DNA of 64,000 bases from Candidatus Yanofskybacteria bacterium CG10_big_fil_rev_8_21_14_0_10_36_16 (GTDB lineage Bacteria > Patescibacteria > Paceibacteria > 2-02-FULL-40-12 > IGHO2-01-FULL-4-A). The notes beneath the pieces are model-generated. The model did not search any database and was not told the DNA's origin. It worked only from the letters and a program-made list of their open reading frames with translations. Both the position numbers and the translations under genes were made by a program. The stretch is from assembly GCA_002794035.1 (NCBI GenBank), contig PCXQ01000006.1:26302-90301 (forward strand), in the 5' to 3' direction. This document shows positions 47,829 through 57,716 of this stretch, piece by piece; position 1 is the stretch's first letter; each line of letters begins with the position of its first letter.

Positions 47829-49319
47829 ATGCCAAACAAATTTTATATTACAACTGCTATAGATTATGTTAATTCAAAGCCTCATATTGGACATGCTTTG
47901 GAGAAGCTTCAAGCTGATGTTCTGGCTCGTTATCATCGCTTAATCGGCGATGAAGTTTTCTTTTTGACCGGTACAGATGAGCATGGCGCAAAAATAGTAA
48001 AGGCAGCAGATAAAGCAGGTAAAACTCCGCGAGAATTCACAGATGAAATATCTGCCAGTTTTGTTGAACTTACAAAAAAATTAAACATTTCAAATGATGA
48101 TTTTATCCGGACTACTGATCAAGAAAAACATTGGCCCGGAGTTTATAAAATATGGAATGCTATCAAAGAAAACGAGGATTTATACAAAGACACTTATGAA
48201 GGTCTTTATTGCGTAGGACACGAAGCTTTTATGAAAAAATCTGACCTAAAAGATGGCGAATGCCCCGATCACAAAACTAAACCCGAAAAAATAAAAGAGG
48301 AAAATTACTTTTTTAAACTATCAAAATACAAAAAAGACCTTGAGAAAGCATACCGAGATGGAGTTGTTAAAATATTTCCTGAAACAAGAAAAAATGAAGT
48401 ACTTTCAATGCTTAAAGATTCAGAAGATATCAGTTTTTCAAGACCAAGCAAAGATTTAAAGTGGGGCATTCCCGTGCCAAACGACAAGGATCATACAATA
48501 TATGTTTGGTCGGATGCCTTAACAAACTACCTTTCTGCTATAGGGTATGGAAGAAATGATGACTGGCTAAAATGGTGGCCAGCCAACACCCATGTAATAG
48601 GCAAGGATATTCTTCGTTTTCATGCTATCATTTGGCCAGCAATGCTAATGTCAGCTGGCATTGATTTGCCAAAATCAATAGCTGTCCACGGTTTTATTAC
48701 GGTAGAAGGAGAAAAAATGTCAAAAACAATCGGGAATGTTATAAGTCCCATAGATTTAATTGGAAAGCACGGCGTAGACCCAATCAGATATTTTCTTTTG
48801 CGGGAAATTCCCTCAACTCAAGACGGTGATTTTTCACAATCCAAACTTGAAGAAAGATATAATGGAGATCTTGCAAATAACTTGGGAAATCTTGTCAGCC
48901 GTACAGCTAAGTTAATAGAAACACGCCTGAGTGGAGAGTTGGATTTTAAAGATCATTTTGTTGATATTGACGCTCATAAAAAAGTGCAAGAAACATCTCA
49001 AAAATATGCAGTTGCACTCAATGATTTCAGATTACATGACGCCCTGAGCGCTGTTTGGGAATTGCTTAGTTATGCCAATTCATATATCGATACTCGCAAA
49101 CCTTGGGACAAAGATGCAGATGCCCAAAATATTATGACAACTTTAACAACTGTTCTTGGCATCATATTGAATTCCGCATGGTTTTTAAAACCATTTATAC
49201 CAGACACAGCAGATAAGATATTCAAGATGTTTGGAACAACAGAAGACCACACAAAATGGGTCGGCAATAAATTCGAAATTAATAAATTGGAACCTTTGTT
49301 TCCTAGAATAAAATCTTAA
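47829..49319 (+). CDS. metG: Methionyl-tRNA synthetase
   Basis: This is a class I synthetase with the HIGH motif in KPHIGHALEKLQAD, TGTDEHGAKI, and KMSKT in VEGEKMSKTIGN. The zinc-knuckle region (YCVGHEAFMKKSDLKDGECP) has fewer cysteines than the four-Cys type. The 496 residues end after the anticodon-binding helical domain, with no EMAP/Trbp111 tail. Confidence 0.95.
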   Translation: MPNKFYITTAIDYVNSKPHIGHALEKLQADVLARYHRLIGDEVFFLTGTDEHGAKIVKAADKAGKTPREFTDEISASFVELTKKLNISNDDFIRTTDQEKHWPGVYKIWNAIKENEDLYKDTYEGLYCVGHEAFMKKSDLKDGECPDHKTKPEKIKEENYFFKLSKYKKDLEKAYRDGVVKIFPETRKNEVLSMLKDSEDISFSRPSKDLKWGIPVPNDKDHTIYVWSDALTNYLSAIGYGRNDDWLKWWPANTHVIGKDILRFHAIIWPAMLMSAGIDLPKSIAVHGFITVEGEKMSKTIGNVISPIDLIGKHGVDPIRYFLLREIPSTQDGDFSQSKLEERYNGDLANNLGNLVSRTAKLIETRLSGELDFKDHFVDIDAHKKVQETSQKYAVALNDFRLHDALSAVWELLSYANSYIDTRKPWDKDADAQNIMTTLTTVLGIILNSAWFLKPFIPDTADKIFKMFGTTEDHTKWVGNKFEINKLEPLFPRIKS

Positions 49320-49330
49320 CTAAAAAATAT

Positions 49331-50077
49331 ATGATTATTGATTCACACTGCCATCCGCAGTTCCCACAATACAACAAAGATCGCGACGAGGTCATAAAAC
49401 GTGCTTTAGATAATAAAGTAGAGATGATTTGTGTCGGTACTGATTTGGAAATGTCCAAAAAGGCTATTGAGCTTTCGGAAAAACACAAAGGAATATGGGC
49501 ATCTGTAGGTGTTCACCCAACAGACGTAGATGGAGGTATAAATGTTGAACCATTTGAAGAATTGTTGAGAAATAAAAAAGTTGTTGCACTTGGAGAAATA
49601 GGCCTAGATTATTACCATATTAAAGATGAAGCACTAAGAGAACACCAAAGGATAACTCTTATGCAATTCCTAGACATGAATGAAAAACATGGATTACCCC
49701 TAATAATACATTGCCGAGAAGCATATGAAGACATGCTTAAAATTGTTGATTCTAGATTTAGGGGAGTAATACATTCTTGGACTGCCAACTGGGAAACAGC
49801 AAAGAAATTCGTTGATTTGGGTTTTTATATTGGCTTTAATGGTATCATCACCTTCACAGATCAATATAATGATACTGTTATAAATACCCCTCTTGAAAAA
49901 ATCCTGATTGAAACCGATGCACCGTTTCTAGCACCAGTACCAAATAGAGGAAAAAGGAATGAGCCCTTGTGGGTTAAGCATGTAGCTGAAAAAATATCTG
50001 AACTTAAAAAGATAAGCATTGAAGAAGTCGGAAAACAAACAAAAGAAAATACAAAAAAATTGTTTAGAATAAAATGA
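49331..50077 (+). CDS. tatD: TatD-family metal-dependent deoxyribonuclease
   Basis: The 248-residue protein has the metal-binding DSHCHPQF at the N-terminus, GVHPTDV, ALGEIGLDYYHI, LIIHCREAYED, IHSWTANWE and the closing ETDAPFLAPVP, all characteristic of TatD hydrolases that act as 3'-5' DNases in repair or RNA turnover. The stop overlaps the leuS start (ATGA). Confidence 0.93.
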   Translation: MIIDSHCHPQFPQYNKDRDEVIKRALDNKVEMICVGTDLEMSKKAIELSEKHKGIWASVGVHPTDVDGGINVEPFEELLRNKKVVALGEIGLDYYHIKDEALREHQRITLMQFLDMNEKHGLPLIIHCREAYEDMLKIVDSRFRGVIHSWTANWETAKKFVDLGFYIGFNGIITFTDQYNDTVINTPLEKILIETDAPFLAPVPNRGKRNEPLWVKHVAEKISELKKISIEEVGKQTKENTKKLFRIK

Positions 50078-52998
50078 AATACAATCCTTCCAAAATAGAA
50101 TCAAAATGGCAACGCAAATGGTCTAAAGACAAACTTTATATTGCGCGTGACACAAAAAAAGATAAAGAGAATTATTATCTTTTAACAGAATTCCCTTATC
50201 CTTCTGGCAACTTACACATAGGACACTGGTATGCCTTTTCTGTGCCAGATATTTTTGGACGTTATGTGAGAATGAGAGGCAAAAACGTAATGTACCCCAT
50301 AGGATTTGATTCATTTGGATTACCAGCCGAAAACGCCGCTATTAAAAGAGACCTTCAACCTGAAGATTGGACAAATCAAAATATTAAATACATGACTGGA
50401 CAGCTTGAATCAATGGGGGCAAGTTTTGATTGGTCGCGTAAAGTAATAACATCTCACCCCGATTATTACAAATGGACTCAGTGGTTGTTTATACAATTTT
50501 ATAAAAATGGGCTTGTGCGCAGAGATAACACATTAGTTAACTGGTGCCCAAGTTGTAAAACAGTTCTTGCAAATGAACAAGTTGTTGAGTCTAAGAAAAA
50601 AGAAGGAGTTGTAAATGTTTGTGAAAGATGTGGTACAGAAGTTCAACAAAGAGAAATGATCCAATGGATGCTTAAAACCACAAAATATGCAAAAGAATTA
50701 ACAGACAGTCTAGAAAATGTTGACTGGCCAGAAGCTACGAAATTGGCTCAAAAAAATTGGATTGGCAAATCAGAAGGAACGGAAATAGAATTCAAAATAA
50801 AACACGCCTCAGTTGCTAAATCCAAGGAAAACAAACAAATATTTAAGATAAAAGTCTTTACAACAAGACCAGATACTTTGTTTGGGGCAACTTATTTAGT
50901 ATTGTCACCGGATCATAAATTAATCCAAAACAACAATTTAGAGATACTAAACAAGGAAGAGGTTAATAAATATATTAAAAAATCAAAACAAAAAACAGAG
51001 CAACAAATAAAGGAAAGCAGAACCAAAACAGGAGTAGAACTAAAAGGAATCAAGGCGGTCAACCCGGCAAACAATGAAGAGATCCCGGTTTGGATTGCAG
51101 ATTATGTAGTAAGTCACTACGGAACAGGAGCCATTATGGCAGTACCTGCCCACGATGAACGTGATTTTGAATTTGCAGTAAAACAAGGACTGCCCATAAG
51201 GGAAGTTGTTGTTCCTAATATAATCGATAAGCGTAATCCGCCAAAAGAGGGTAAAAAATCTAAAGAAAGAAAAAATGTACACGCCATAGTAAAGGACCCT
51301 AATACAGGACAATATTTGGCTTTGAAATGGACAAAATTTGACTGGATAACATTCCCGATGGGCGGGATAGAGGAAGGCGAAGATGTTGTGACTGCAGCAA
51401 AACGAGAAGTAAAAGAAGAAACGGGTTTTTGCAATTTAAAATTAATTAAAGTTCTTGAAGGTCAAGCAAGGGCTGAGTATTTTGCTGCCCACAAAGACGA
51501 AAATAGAGTTTCATTTACTACAGCTGTTCTTTTCGAGTTAATTGACAACACACAATCTGACATTAGCAAAGAAGAAAAAGAAATGCATGAAGTTGTATGG
51601 ATTGATAAAAACAAGTTAAACTATCAGGGCATGACCCATGCAGAAATTGATCTTTGGGCACAAAAAATGCACTCTGAAAACCCGGCTTATACAAAGCATG
51701 GGATTTTAATAAACTCAGGAAAATTTAATGGCATGGATTCTGAAAAAGCCAAGTGGGAAATTACAAAATATGTAAAAGGCGAAAAGCAAACCAATTATAA
51801 ACTACATGATTGGATAATTTCTCGTCAAAGATATTGGGGAGTGCCAATACCAATGATTTATTGTCCAAACTGTGGATATAAGCCTGTAAAAGAAAAAGAC
51901 CTACCCCTAAAACTGCCAAGATTGAATGATTTTAAACCAACAGATGATGGCAAATCACCCTTAGCCAAAGTTGCCAAATGGGTAAAAACAACATGCCCTC
52001 ATTGTGGCAATGAAGCGGAAAGAGAAACAGACACCATGGATACCTTTGTAGATTCTTCGTGGTATTTTTTGCGCTATTCTGATCCACAAAACAAAACAAA
52101 ACCATTTGATGGTTCCAAACTTAAAAAATGGCTACCAGTTAATATGTACATTGGCGGAGCTGAACACAACACAATGCACCTATTGTATTCAAGGTTCTTT
52201 ACCAAAGCAATGCACGAATTAAAATTAATTGATTTTGATGAGCCTTTTGCCTCGAGACGAAACCATGGAATAATATTGGGGCCCGATAGCCAAAAAATGT
52301 CTAAATCAAGAGGAAATGTTATTGATCCCGATGATTTAGTAAAACAGTTTGGAGCTGACACAGTAAGAATATATCTAGCCTTTATGGGGCCATATGACCA
52401 AGGAGGTCCTTGGAGCCCTGGGGCAATAAATGGAGTTTATAGATTTTTAAACAGAGTATGGAACCTTTTCGAGACTAAACACAAAATCCAAAATATAAAA
52501 TCCAAGACAAATTCCAAAACCCAAAGCAATAAAAAATTGGAACAATTACTGCATAAAACCATTAAAAAAGTAGGAGAAGATATCGAGGAAATGAGATTCA
52601 ACACTGCTGTTAGTGAGTTAATGAAACTTCTTAATGAAATTGAGGCTTCAGAAAACCAATTAACAAATACGGATTATGAATTATTTGCCAAAATCATTGC
52701 TCCTTTTGCCCCTCATCTTGCAGATGAAATTTGGCATGAATTGTTAGGCAGAAAAAAATCTATCCATCTTGAAAAATGGCCAAAATATAATTCAAACCTT
52801 GTTAAAGAACATTCGGTTGAATTTATAATACAGATCAATGGAAAACTTAGAGATACGGTAGAATTGCCCATAGATTCCCCAGAAGAAACAGTGAAACAAT
52901 TTGCACTAAAAAGCGAAAATGTAAGGAAACACATGGGAAACCAACAATACAAAAAAGCCATATTTGTGCCGAATAAACTAATAAATTTTGTATTGTAA
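50074..52998 (+). CDS. leuS: Leucyl-tRNA synthetase with a Nudix domain inside the editing domain
   Basis: The class I motifs are SGNLHIGHWYAFSV and KMSKSRGN near residue 740, with zinc cysteines CPSC...CERC and CPNC...CPHC. The CP1 editing domain begins near 240 with TTRPDTLFGATYLVLSPDH and YGTGAIMAVPAHDERDFEF. Directly after GLPIREVVVPN, at about residues 383-530, comes a complete Nudix domain. Its box spans 430-452 and fits G-x5-E-x7-RE-hydrophobic-x-EE-x-G-hydrophobic with every key residue. The LeuRS sequence then resumes with YTKHGILINSGKFNGM. In ordinary LeuRS those flanks are separated by a short linker only. The protein is 974 residues, ~130 more than usual. Confidence 0.95.
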   Translation: MKYNPSKIESKWQRKWSKDKLYIARDTKKDKENYYLLTEFPYPSGNLHIGHWYAFSVPDIFGRYVRMRGKNVMYPIGFDSFGLPAENAAIKRDLQPEDWTNQNIKYMTGQLESMGASFDWSRKVITSHPDYYKWTQWLFIQFYKNGLVRRDNTLVNWCPSCKTVLANEQVVESKKKEGVVNVCERCGTEVQQREMIQWMLKTTKYAKELTDSLENVDWPEATKLAQKNWIGKSEGTEIEFKIKHASVAKSKENKQIFKIKVFTTRPDTLFGATYLVLSPDHKLIQNNNLEILNKEEVNKYIKKSKQKTEQQIKESRTKTGVELKGIKAVNPANNEEIPVWIADYVVSHYGTGAIMAVPAHDERDFEFAVKQGLPIREVVVPNIIDKRNPPKEGKKSKERKNVHAIVKDPNTGQYLALKWTKFDWITFPMGGIEEGEDVVTAAKREVKEETGFCNLKLIKVLEGQARAEYFAAHKDENRVSFTTAVLFELIDNTQSDISKEEKEMHEVVWIDKNKLNYQGMTHAEIDLWAQKMHSENPAYTKHGILINSGKFNGMDSEKAKWEITKYVKGEKQTNYKLHDWIISRQRYWGVPIPMIYCPNCGYKPVKEKDLPLKLPRLNDFKPTDDGKSPLAKVAKWVKTTCPHCGNEAERETDTMDTFVDSSWYFLRYSDPQNKTKPFDGSKLKKWLPVNMYIGGAEHNTMHLLYSRFFTKAMHELKLIDFDEPFASRRNHGIILGPDSQKMSKSRGNVIDPDDLVKQFGADTVRIYLAFMGPYDQGGPWSPGAINGVYRFLNRVWNLFETKHKIQNIKSKTNSKTQSNKKLEQLLHKTIKKVGEDIEEMRFNTAVSELMKLLNEIEASENQLTNTDYELFAKIIAPFAPHLADEIWHELLGRKKSIHLEKWPKYNSNLVKEHSVEFIIQINGKLRDTVELPIDSPEETVKQFALKSENVRKHMGNQQYKKAIFVPNKLINFVL

Positions 52999-53046
52999 AT
53001 TGTGCCACCAATAAATGAAACCTTTTTCTCTAAAAAACGTCTTATT

Positions 53047-53120
53047 AAGAGCCTGCCTAAACCCTTTATTCTATTCTCTAACTAATTTTCTCACCAAAGG
53101 GGGTCTAGGCAGGCCTTCTT
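53047..53120. repeat. Foldback hairpin between leuS and the sigma factor
   Basis: GCCTGCCTA with TAGGCAGGC and CCCTTT with AAAGGG form a stem around ~28 AT-rich bases; the ends AAGA/TCTT extend it. It can end leuS transcription although no T-tract is evident. Confidence 0.6.
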
Positions 53121-53169
53121 ACAAAACTGCCCAGTTGTTTTATTAAGTACAAAGAATATAATTGTATTA

Positions 53170-53721
53170 ATGAAGGAAACTCTAAAAAATCTTGATAACT
53201 TTGAACAAATTGTGGTTCAATACCAGCGCGATATAATAAATTTTCATTACCGTTTTACCGGTAATCGTTTTGAAGCTGAAGATTTAGCTCAAGAAACATT
53301 TATTAAAGCGTACAAGAAATTGCACACACTTAAGGAACATGACAAGTTCAAAAGCTGGCTTTTTCATATTGCCCGAAATACAGCCGTTGATTTCTTCCGT
53401 AAAAACAAAAACAGGGCTATACCTGTTGATCACGAGATATTAGCCAGCTTAGCGAGTATGTCTGATTCACCGAATTATGAAAAGCTTGTCGAACAAAACA
53501 ACATAAGCAAGCAAATAAAGAATTGCGTTAATTTATTAAAAGAAGAAGAAAAATTACTAATAAAACTTCTTTATTACCATGATTTCTCATACGCCCAAAT
53601 ATCTAAAATGCTTAACATCAACCAAAACACTCTTAAAAGCCGTTTGCGCCGAGCAAGAATGTCTTTGTTTGATATTATAAAAAGCAAAGGTTTGATGGAG
53701 GAGCTAGCTCTATCAATATAA
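53170..53721 (+). CDS. ECF-type RNA polymerase sigma factor
   Basis: The 183-residue protein has region 2 (FHYRFTGNRFEAEDLAQETFIKAY and FKSWLFHIARNTAVDFFRK) and region 4 (LLIKLLYYHDFSYAQISKML and NTLKSRLRRARMSLFD), with the short linker typical of group 4 sigma factors. The next gene begins four bases after the stop and is probably its regulator. No target promoters can be assigned. Confidence 0.92.
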   Translation: MKETLKNLDNFEQIVVQYQRDIINFHYRFTGNRFEAEDLAQETFIKAYKKLHTLKEHDKFKSWLFHIARNTAVDFFRKNKNRAIPVDHEILASLASMSDSPNYEKLVEQNNISKQIKNCVNLLKEEEKLLIKLLYYHDFSYAQISKMLNINQNTLKSRLRRARMSLFDIIKSKGLMEELALSI

Positions 53722-53725
53722 TGTT

Positions 53726-54124
53726 ATGGCAATTCACTTAGAAGACAACAAAATGGATGAAATTATAAAAACACACATCGGTAATAAAAAAGCCTTTGGC
53801 TTTTATGATATAGATCCGTCATCAGATTTTACCAAAAATGTTATGATAAAATTACACAATTTTAAAAAAATGCAAAATTGGATGTCTAAACTAGCCGTAA
53901 TTGCTGTTAGCTTATCCCCATTTTCTATAAGAATAATTTGGGACTATGTCAGAGGAGATTATTTTTCCGTATCTTCAATGCCTCTTGGTAATTATCTGTA
54001 CCAGGCCTACCACGTGCTAATGACAAGCATGGCCGCCTACTCAATGTTTGCACTAGGTATTGTCGCAGCATTCTTATTCCTTAATAAAAACAAGATTACT
54101 CAAAATATTTTCACCAAAGGATAA
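53726..54124 (+). CDS. Putative membrane anti-sigma factor, non-zinc type
   Basis: The 132-residue product has a ~55-residue cytoplasmic N-terminus and two membrane helices (LAVIAVSLSPFSIRIIW and MFALGIVAAFLFL). Coupling to the ECF gene is the main reason for calling it an anti-sigma factor. The His-x3-Cys-x2-Cys zinc motif of common anti-sigma domains is missing. An alternative is a membrane protein simply cotranscribed with the sigma gene. Confidence 0.6.
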   Translation: MAIHLEDNKMDEIIKTHIGNKKAFGFYDIDPSSDFTKNVMIKLHNFKKMQNWMSKLAVIAVSLSPFSIRIIWDYVRGDYFSVSSMPLGNYLYQAYHVLMTSMAAYSMFALGIVAAFLFLNKNKITQNIFTKG

Positions 54125-54142
54125 ACAAATAGTAGACCACCG

Positions 54143-54168
54143 AACAGCTAGAGACAAGCTGTTTTTTA
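54143..54168 (+). terminator. Terminator of the sigma/anti-sigma unit
   Basis: AACAGCT and AGCTGTT pair around seven bases and run into six T residues. Confidence 0.85.
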
Positions 54169-54217
54169 TTTACAAAAGTGATAGCATGTTAACGTATTAA
54201 AATAAGTTTTAATCAAT

Positions 54218-56056
54218 ATGTGTGGAATAATAGGTTATGCAGGCAATAAAAATCCCATGCCAATACTCATTGGCGGTTTAAAGCGCTTGGAATACCGCGG
54301 TTATGATTCAGCAGGCATAGCGATATTAAATGCGAAAAAATTTTATGTCCAAAAAAGTGTGGGCAAAATTGAGCAACTCGTAAAAAAAATATCATATAGA
54401 CAAAATATTGAAGGCGGTGTGGGTATTGGCCATACAAGATGGGCAACACATGGAAAACCAACCTTAACAAATGCACATCCCCATAATTCCTGTGATAACA
54501 AAATATGGGTAGCACACAATGGCATTATCGAAAATTATAAGGATATAAAAAATCAGCTTATTGCCAAAGGCCACAAATTTAAATCAGAAACAGACACAGA
54601 AGTGATTCCACACTTAATAGAGGAGTATTCAAAAAAAGGTTTTGATTTTAAAAAATCTGTTAGACTTGCCATGTCTGACATTAAGGGAACTTATGCTTTA
54701 ACAATAATCAACTCGGATGAACCGGATAAATTAATAGCGGTAAAAAATTCCAGTCCACTTCTTATAGGAATTACAAAAAACGGCCAGTATTTTGCTGCGT
54801 CTGATGCCACAGCTTTATTGACCCATACCAGAGAAATTATTTATCTCAATGATAAAGAAATGGCCGTTTTGAATGGTACAGGGTATCAAATAGAAACTAT
54901 TAGTGGCCAATCAATTAATAAAAAGATTGAAGTATTGAAAGAAAAAGAAGAGTCAATTCAAAAAAGCGGATTCCCTCATTTTATGCTTAAGGAAATTTTT
55001 GAAGAACCTGAAGCGGTAGAAAATGCAATAAATGGACGCCTTATATACAAAGAGGGCACTGCAAAACTTGGTGGCATTGAAACTATAAAAAATGAACTAA
55101 GCAAGATTAACCACTTAACAATAACAGCATGTGGAACAGCTTATCTTGCCGGACAAATTGGCGAATATCTAGTAGAAGAATTATCCGGCGTTAGCTCAAA
55201 GGTAGAATATGCTTCTGAATTCAGATATAAAAACCCGGTTATTAAAAACAACTCTGCCATATTAGCAGTAAGCCAGTCAGGAGAAACTGCCGATACCTTA
55301 GCAGCGCTTTATGAAGCAGAAAGAAAAAACTGTTTAACCTTAGGCATAGTCAATGTCGTTGGATCTTCAATCGCCAGACAAACTCACGCTGGCATATATA
55401 ATCATGCAGGACCTGAAATAGGTGTTGCATCAACCAAAGTTTTTGTTTCTCAGCTTTCTGTTTTGATTTTATTGGCTTTATTTTTAGGTCGCCAGCGGAA
55501 TCTTTCCCTAACAGAAGGCAAGAAAATAATAATGGAGCTTTCGTCTTTGCCAAAAAAAATGCGTCAGATTTTAAAGCAAGCACCTTTGATCAAAAAAATG
55601 GCACGTAAATATTCAAAATTTGACAACTTCCTTTATCTTGGCAGAAAATACAATATGCCTATTGCATATGAAGGGGCTTTGAAACTTAAAGAAATTTCAT
55701 ATGTACATGCTGAAGGATATGGAGCAGGCGAGATGAAACACGGACCAATTGCAATGATAAATAAAAATTTTCCTTCTGTGGCAATAGCTACCACCAACAG
55801 TGTTTATGAAAAAATGGAATCAAATATTGAAGAAATAAAGGCTAGAAACGGAAGGGTTTTGGCTATAGCAACAAAGGGCAACAAAAAAATAACAAAGTTG
55901 GCTGATGATGTTATTTATATTCCCAAAACTCTAGAACCGCTTGAGCCCATACTAACTGTTTTACCATTACATCTTTTTGCATACTACTTTGGAGTATTGC
56001 GAGGTTTTGATGTAGACAAACCCCGCAATTTAGCCAAATCAGTTACAGTAGAATGA
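54218..56056 (+). CDS. glmS: Glutamine-fructose-6-phosphate aminotransferase (isomerising)
   Basis: GlmS makes glucosamine-6-phosphate, the entry to UDP-GlcNAc and cell wall. The N-terminal Cys nucleophile is in MCGIIGYAGN, with GHTRWATHGKP. Two SIS domains follow (ITACGTAYLAGQIG, AVSQSGETADTLAAL), and the C-terminus ends NLAKSVTVE as expected. It is 612 residues, standard. Its stop overlaps the next gene (ATGA). Confidence 0.96.
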   Translation: MCGIIGYAGNKNPMPILIGGLKRLEYRGYDSAGIAILNAKKFYVQKSVGKIEQLVKKISYRQNIEGGVGIGHTRWATHGKPTLTNAHPHNSCDNKIWVAHNGIIENYKDIKNQLIAKGHKFKSETDTEVIPHLIEEYSKKGFDFKKSVRLAMSDIKGTYALTIINSDEPDKLIAVKNSSPLLIGITKNGQYFAASDATALLTHTREIIYLNDKEMAVLNGTGYQIETISGQSINKKIEVLKEKEESIQKSGFPHFMLKEIFEEPEAVENAINGRLIYKEGTAKLGGIETIKNELSKINHLTITACGTAYLAGQIGEYLVEELSGVSSKVEYASEFRYKNPVIKNNSAILAVSQSGETADTLAALYEAERKNCLTLGIVNVVGSSIARQTHAGIYNHAGPEIGVASTKVFVSQLSVLILLALFLGRQRNLSLTEGKKIIMELSSLPKKMRQILKQAPLIKKMARKYSKFDNFLYLGRKYNMPIAYEGALKLKEISYVHAEGYGAGEMKHGPIAMINKNFPSVAIATTNSVYEKMESNIEEIKARNGRVLAIATKGNKKITKLADDVIYIPKTLEPLEPILTVLPLHLFAYYFGVLRGFDVDKPRNLAKSVTVE

Positions 56057-56742
56057 AAGCCATTATCCTAGCAGCAGGCAAAGGCACTCGAATGCAACCC
56101 CTAACAGAAAAAGTGCCCAAACCTCTCATAAAAGTTATGGGCAAACCCTTAATAAAGCACATATTAGATTCTTTGCCCCCAGCAATAGACGAACTTATTA
56201 TAGTAATAGGGTATAGAGGAGATCAAATTCGTGAATTTTTAGGAAATAAACACAATGGAATTAATATAAAATATATTTTTCAAAAAAACACTTCAGGGAC
56301 AGCTCACGCCCTTTTATTATGTAGACCATTTCTGGGCAAAGAAAAATTTTTGGTTCTATTTGCTGATGACATTCATGGTTCTGATGGATTAAAAAATGTC
56401 ATTAAGCATGAGTTAGCACTAGTTGTAAGCAAATCAAAAAATCCTGAAAAATTCGGAGTTATTATTACAGACAATGAAAACAGAGTGATCGATTTTGAAG
56501 AAAAACCTCAAAAACCAAAGTCCAATTTGATATTCACAGGAATAGGAATTTTAGATCATAGGATTTTTAACTACAAAAGTTCTAAAAATATAACGCTTGG
56601 TGAATACTATCTAACAGATATGATAAATCAATTAATACGGGATCACAAAGTTATCGCTGAACCAGCATCTCTTTGGATTCCTGTAGGATATCCCAGAGAT
56701 ATAAAAAGGGCAGAAAAAATATTAAAAAACAAAAATGACTAA
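56053..56742 (+). CDS. Sugar-phosphate nucleotidyltransferase
   Basis: The 229-residue protein begins MKAIILAAGKGTRMQPLTEK with VPKPLIKVMGKPL, the signature of the family that makes NDP-sugars. LVLFADDIHGSD holds the metal-binding Asp, and FEEKP follows. It lacks the left-handed beta-helix acetyltransferase domain of GlmU, so it could be a uridylyltransferase for GlcNAc-1-P or a glucose-1-P nucleotidyltransferase. The overlap with glmS favours an amino-sugar substrate. Confidence 0.85.
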   Translation: MKAIILAAGKGTRMQPLTEKVPKPLIKVMGKPLIKHILDSLPPAIDELIIVIGYRGDQIREFLGNKHNGINIKYIFQKNTSGTAHALLLCRPFLGKEKFLVLFADDIHGSDGLKNVIKHELALVVSKSKNPEKFGVIITDNENRVIDFEEKPQKPKSNLIFTGIGILDHRIFNYKSSKNITLGEYYLTDMINQLIRDHKVIAEPASLWIPVGYPRDIKRAEKILKNKND

Positions 56743-57676
56743 AAAGATTACTGTCATGGGCGGAGGAACAGGCGTTTACACTGTTTTGTCTTCTCTCAAA
56801 AATAAAAACTTAGAACTATCTGCGATAGTTTCAATGTGTGACGATGGTGGTTCAACCGGACGCCTTCGTGATGATTACGGGGTGTTGCCACCGGGGGATA
56901 TACGAAGATCTTTAGTGGCCCTTTCATCAGCTGAAAACCAGCTAAGAAAATTGTTCGAGCATCGATTTGCAAATGGAGGTCTTGCGGGACACAACTTTGG
57001 CAATATTTTTTTAGCAGCACTTGAAAAAACATCAGGCAATTTTTATAACGGCGTTAAGTTGGCTTCTCAAATTCTTTCTGTAAAAGGAAATGTCGTGCCA
57101 GTAACATTAGACGATGTCCGACTATATGCAAAGCTTGAAAATGGTAAAATAATAAAAGGAGAGACCAACATAGATATACCAAAACATAATCCCAAACTAA
57201 AAATAACCTCTATTTACACAAAACCCAGAGGAAAGGCCAACCCAGATGCTATAAAAAAAATACTAGAGGCTGATTTTATCATAATTGGTCCCGGAGATCT
57301 TTATACCAGTATTCTGCCTAATCTTTTAATTTCAGGGGTGTCGAATGCCCTAAGAAAAACAAAAGCCAAAAAAATATACATCTGTAATTTAATGACAAAA
57401 AAAGGAGAAACAAATAAGTACACTGGAAAAGACTTTGTAGAGAATTTAGAAAATTATTTAGGTAAAAATGTTTTGGACTACGTATTGATCAACAACAAAA
57501 AACCAGGCAGAACAAGATTACAAAAATACTCAAAACAAAGGTCTGAAATTGTAATAATGCCACGAGGATTCAAACCCAAAGGATTAATAAAATCAGACTT
57601 AATAACAAATAAAGGTTTTATAAGGCATGATACAAAAAAATTAGGAAGATTAATTTTAAAAATAATAAATACCTAA
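56735..57676 (+). CDS. YvcK/CofD-like protein
   Basis: The 313-residue protein has KITVMGGGTGVYTVLSSLK, SMCDDGGSTGRLRDDYG and LPPGDIRRSLVAL, with AGHNFGNIFLAAL, all typical of the YvcK (gluconeogenesis factor/UDP-sugar-binding) family, related to CofD. In Bacillus YvcK binds UDP-GlcNAc and links carbon metabolism with wall synthesis, which fits the overlap with the nucleotidyltransferase and glmS. Confidence 0.88.
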   Translation: MTKKITVMGGGTGVYTVLSSLKNKNLELSAIVSMCDDGGSTGRLRDDYGVLPPGDIRRSLVALSSAENQLRKLFEHRFANGGLAGHNFGNIFLAALEKTSGNFYNGVKLASQILSVKGNVVPVTLDDVRLYAKLENGKIIKGETNIDIPKHNPKLKITSIYTKPRGKANPDAIKKILEADFIIIGPGDLYTSILPNLLISGVSNALRKTKAKKIYICNLMTKKGETNKYTGKDFVENLENYLGKNVLDYVLINNKKPGRTRLQKYSKQRSEIVIMPRGFKPKGLIKSDLITNKGFIRHDTKKLGRLILKIINT

Positions 57677-57678
57677 AA

Positions 57679-57707
57679 TTGACAAATACCCAAAATCAAT
57701 TTATATT
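57679..57707 (+). promoter_or_regulatory. Strong promoter before tsaC
   Basis: TTGACA and TATATT are exactly 17 bases apart. The predicted start of RNA is about 57714, roughly 70 bases before the tsaC ATG and only three before a GTG that opens a small ORF. Confidence 0.65.
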
Positions 57708-57716
57708 ATTCAATAC

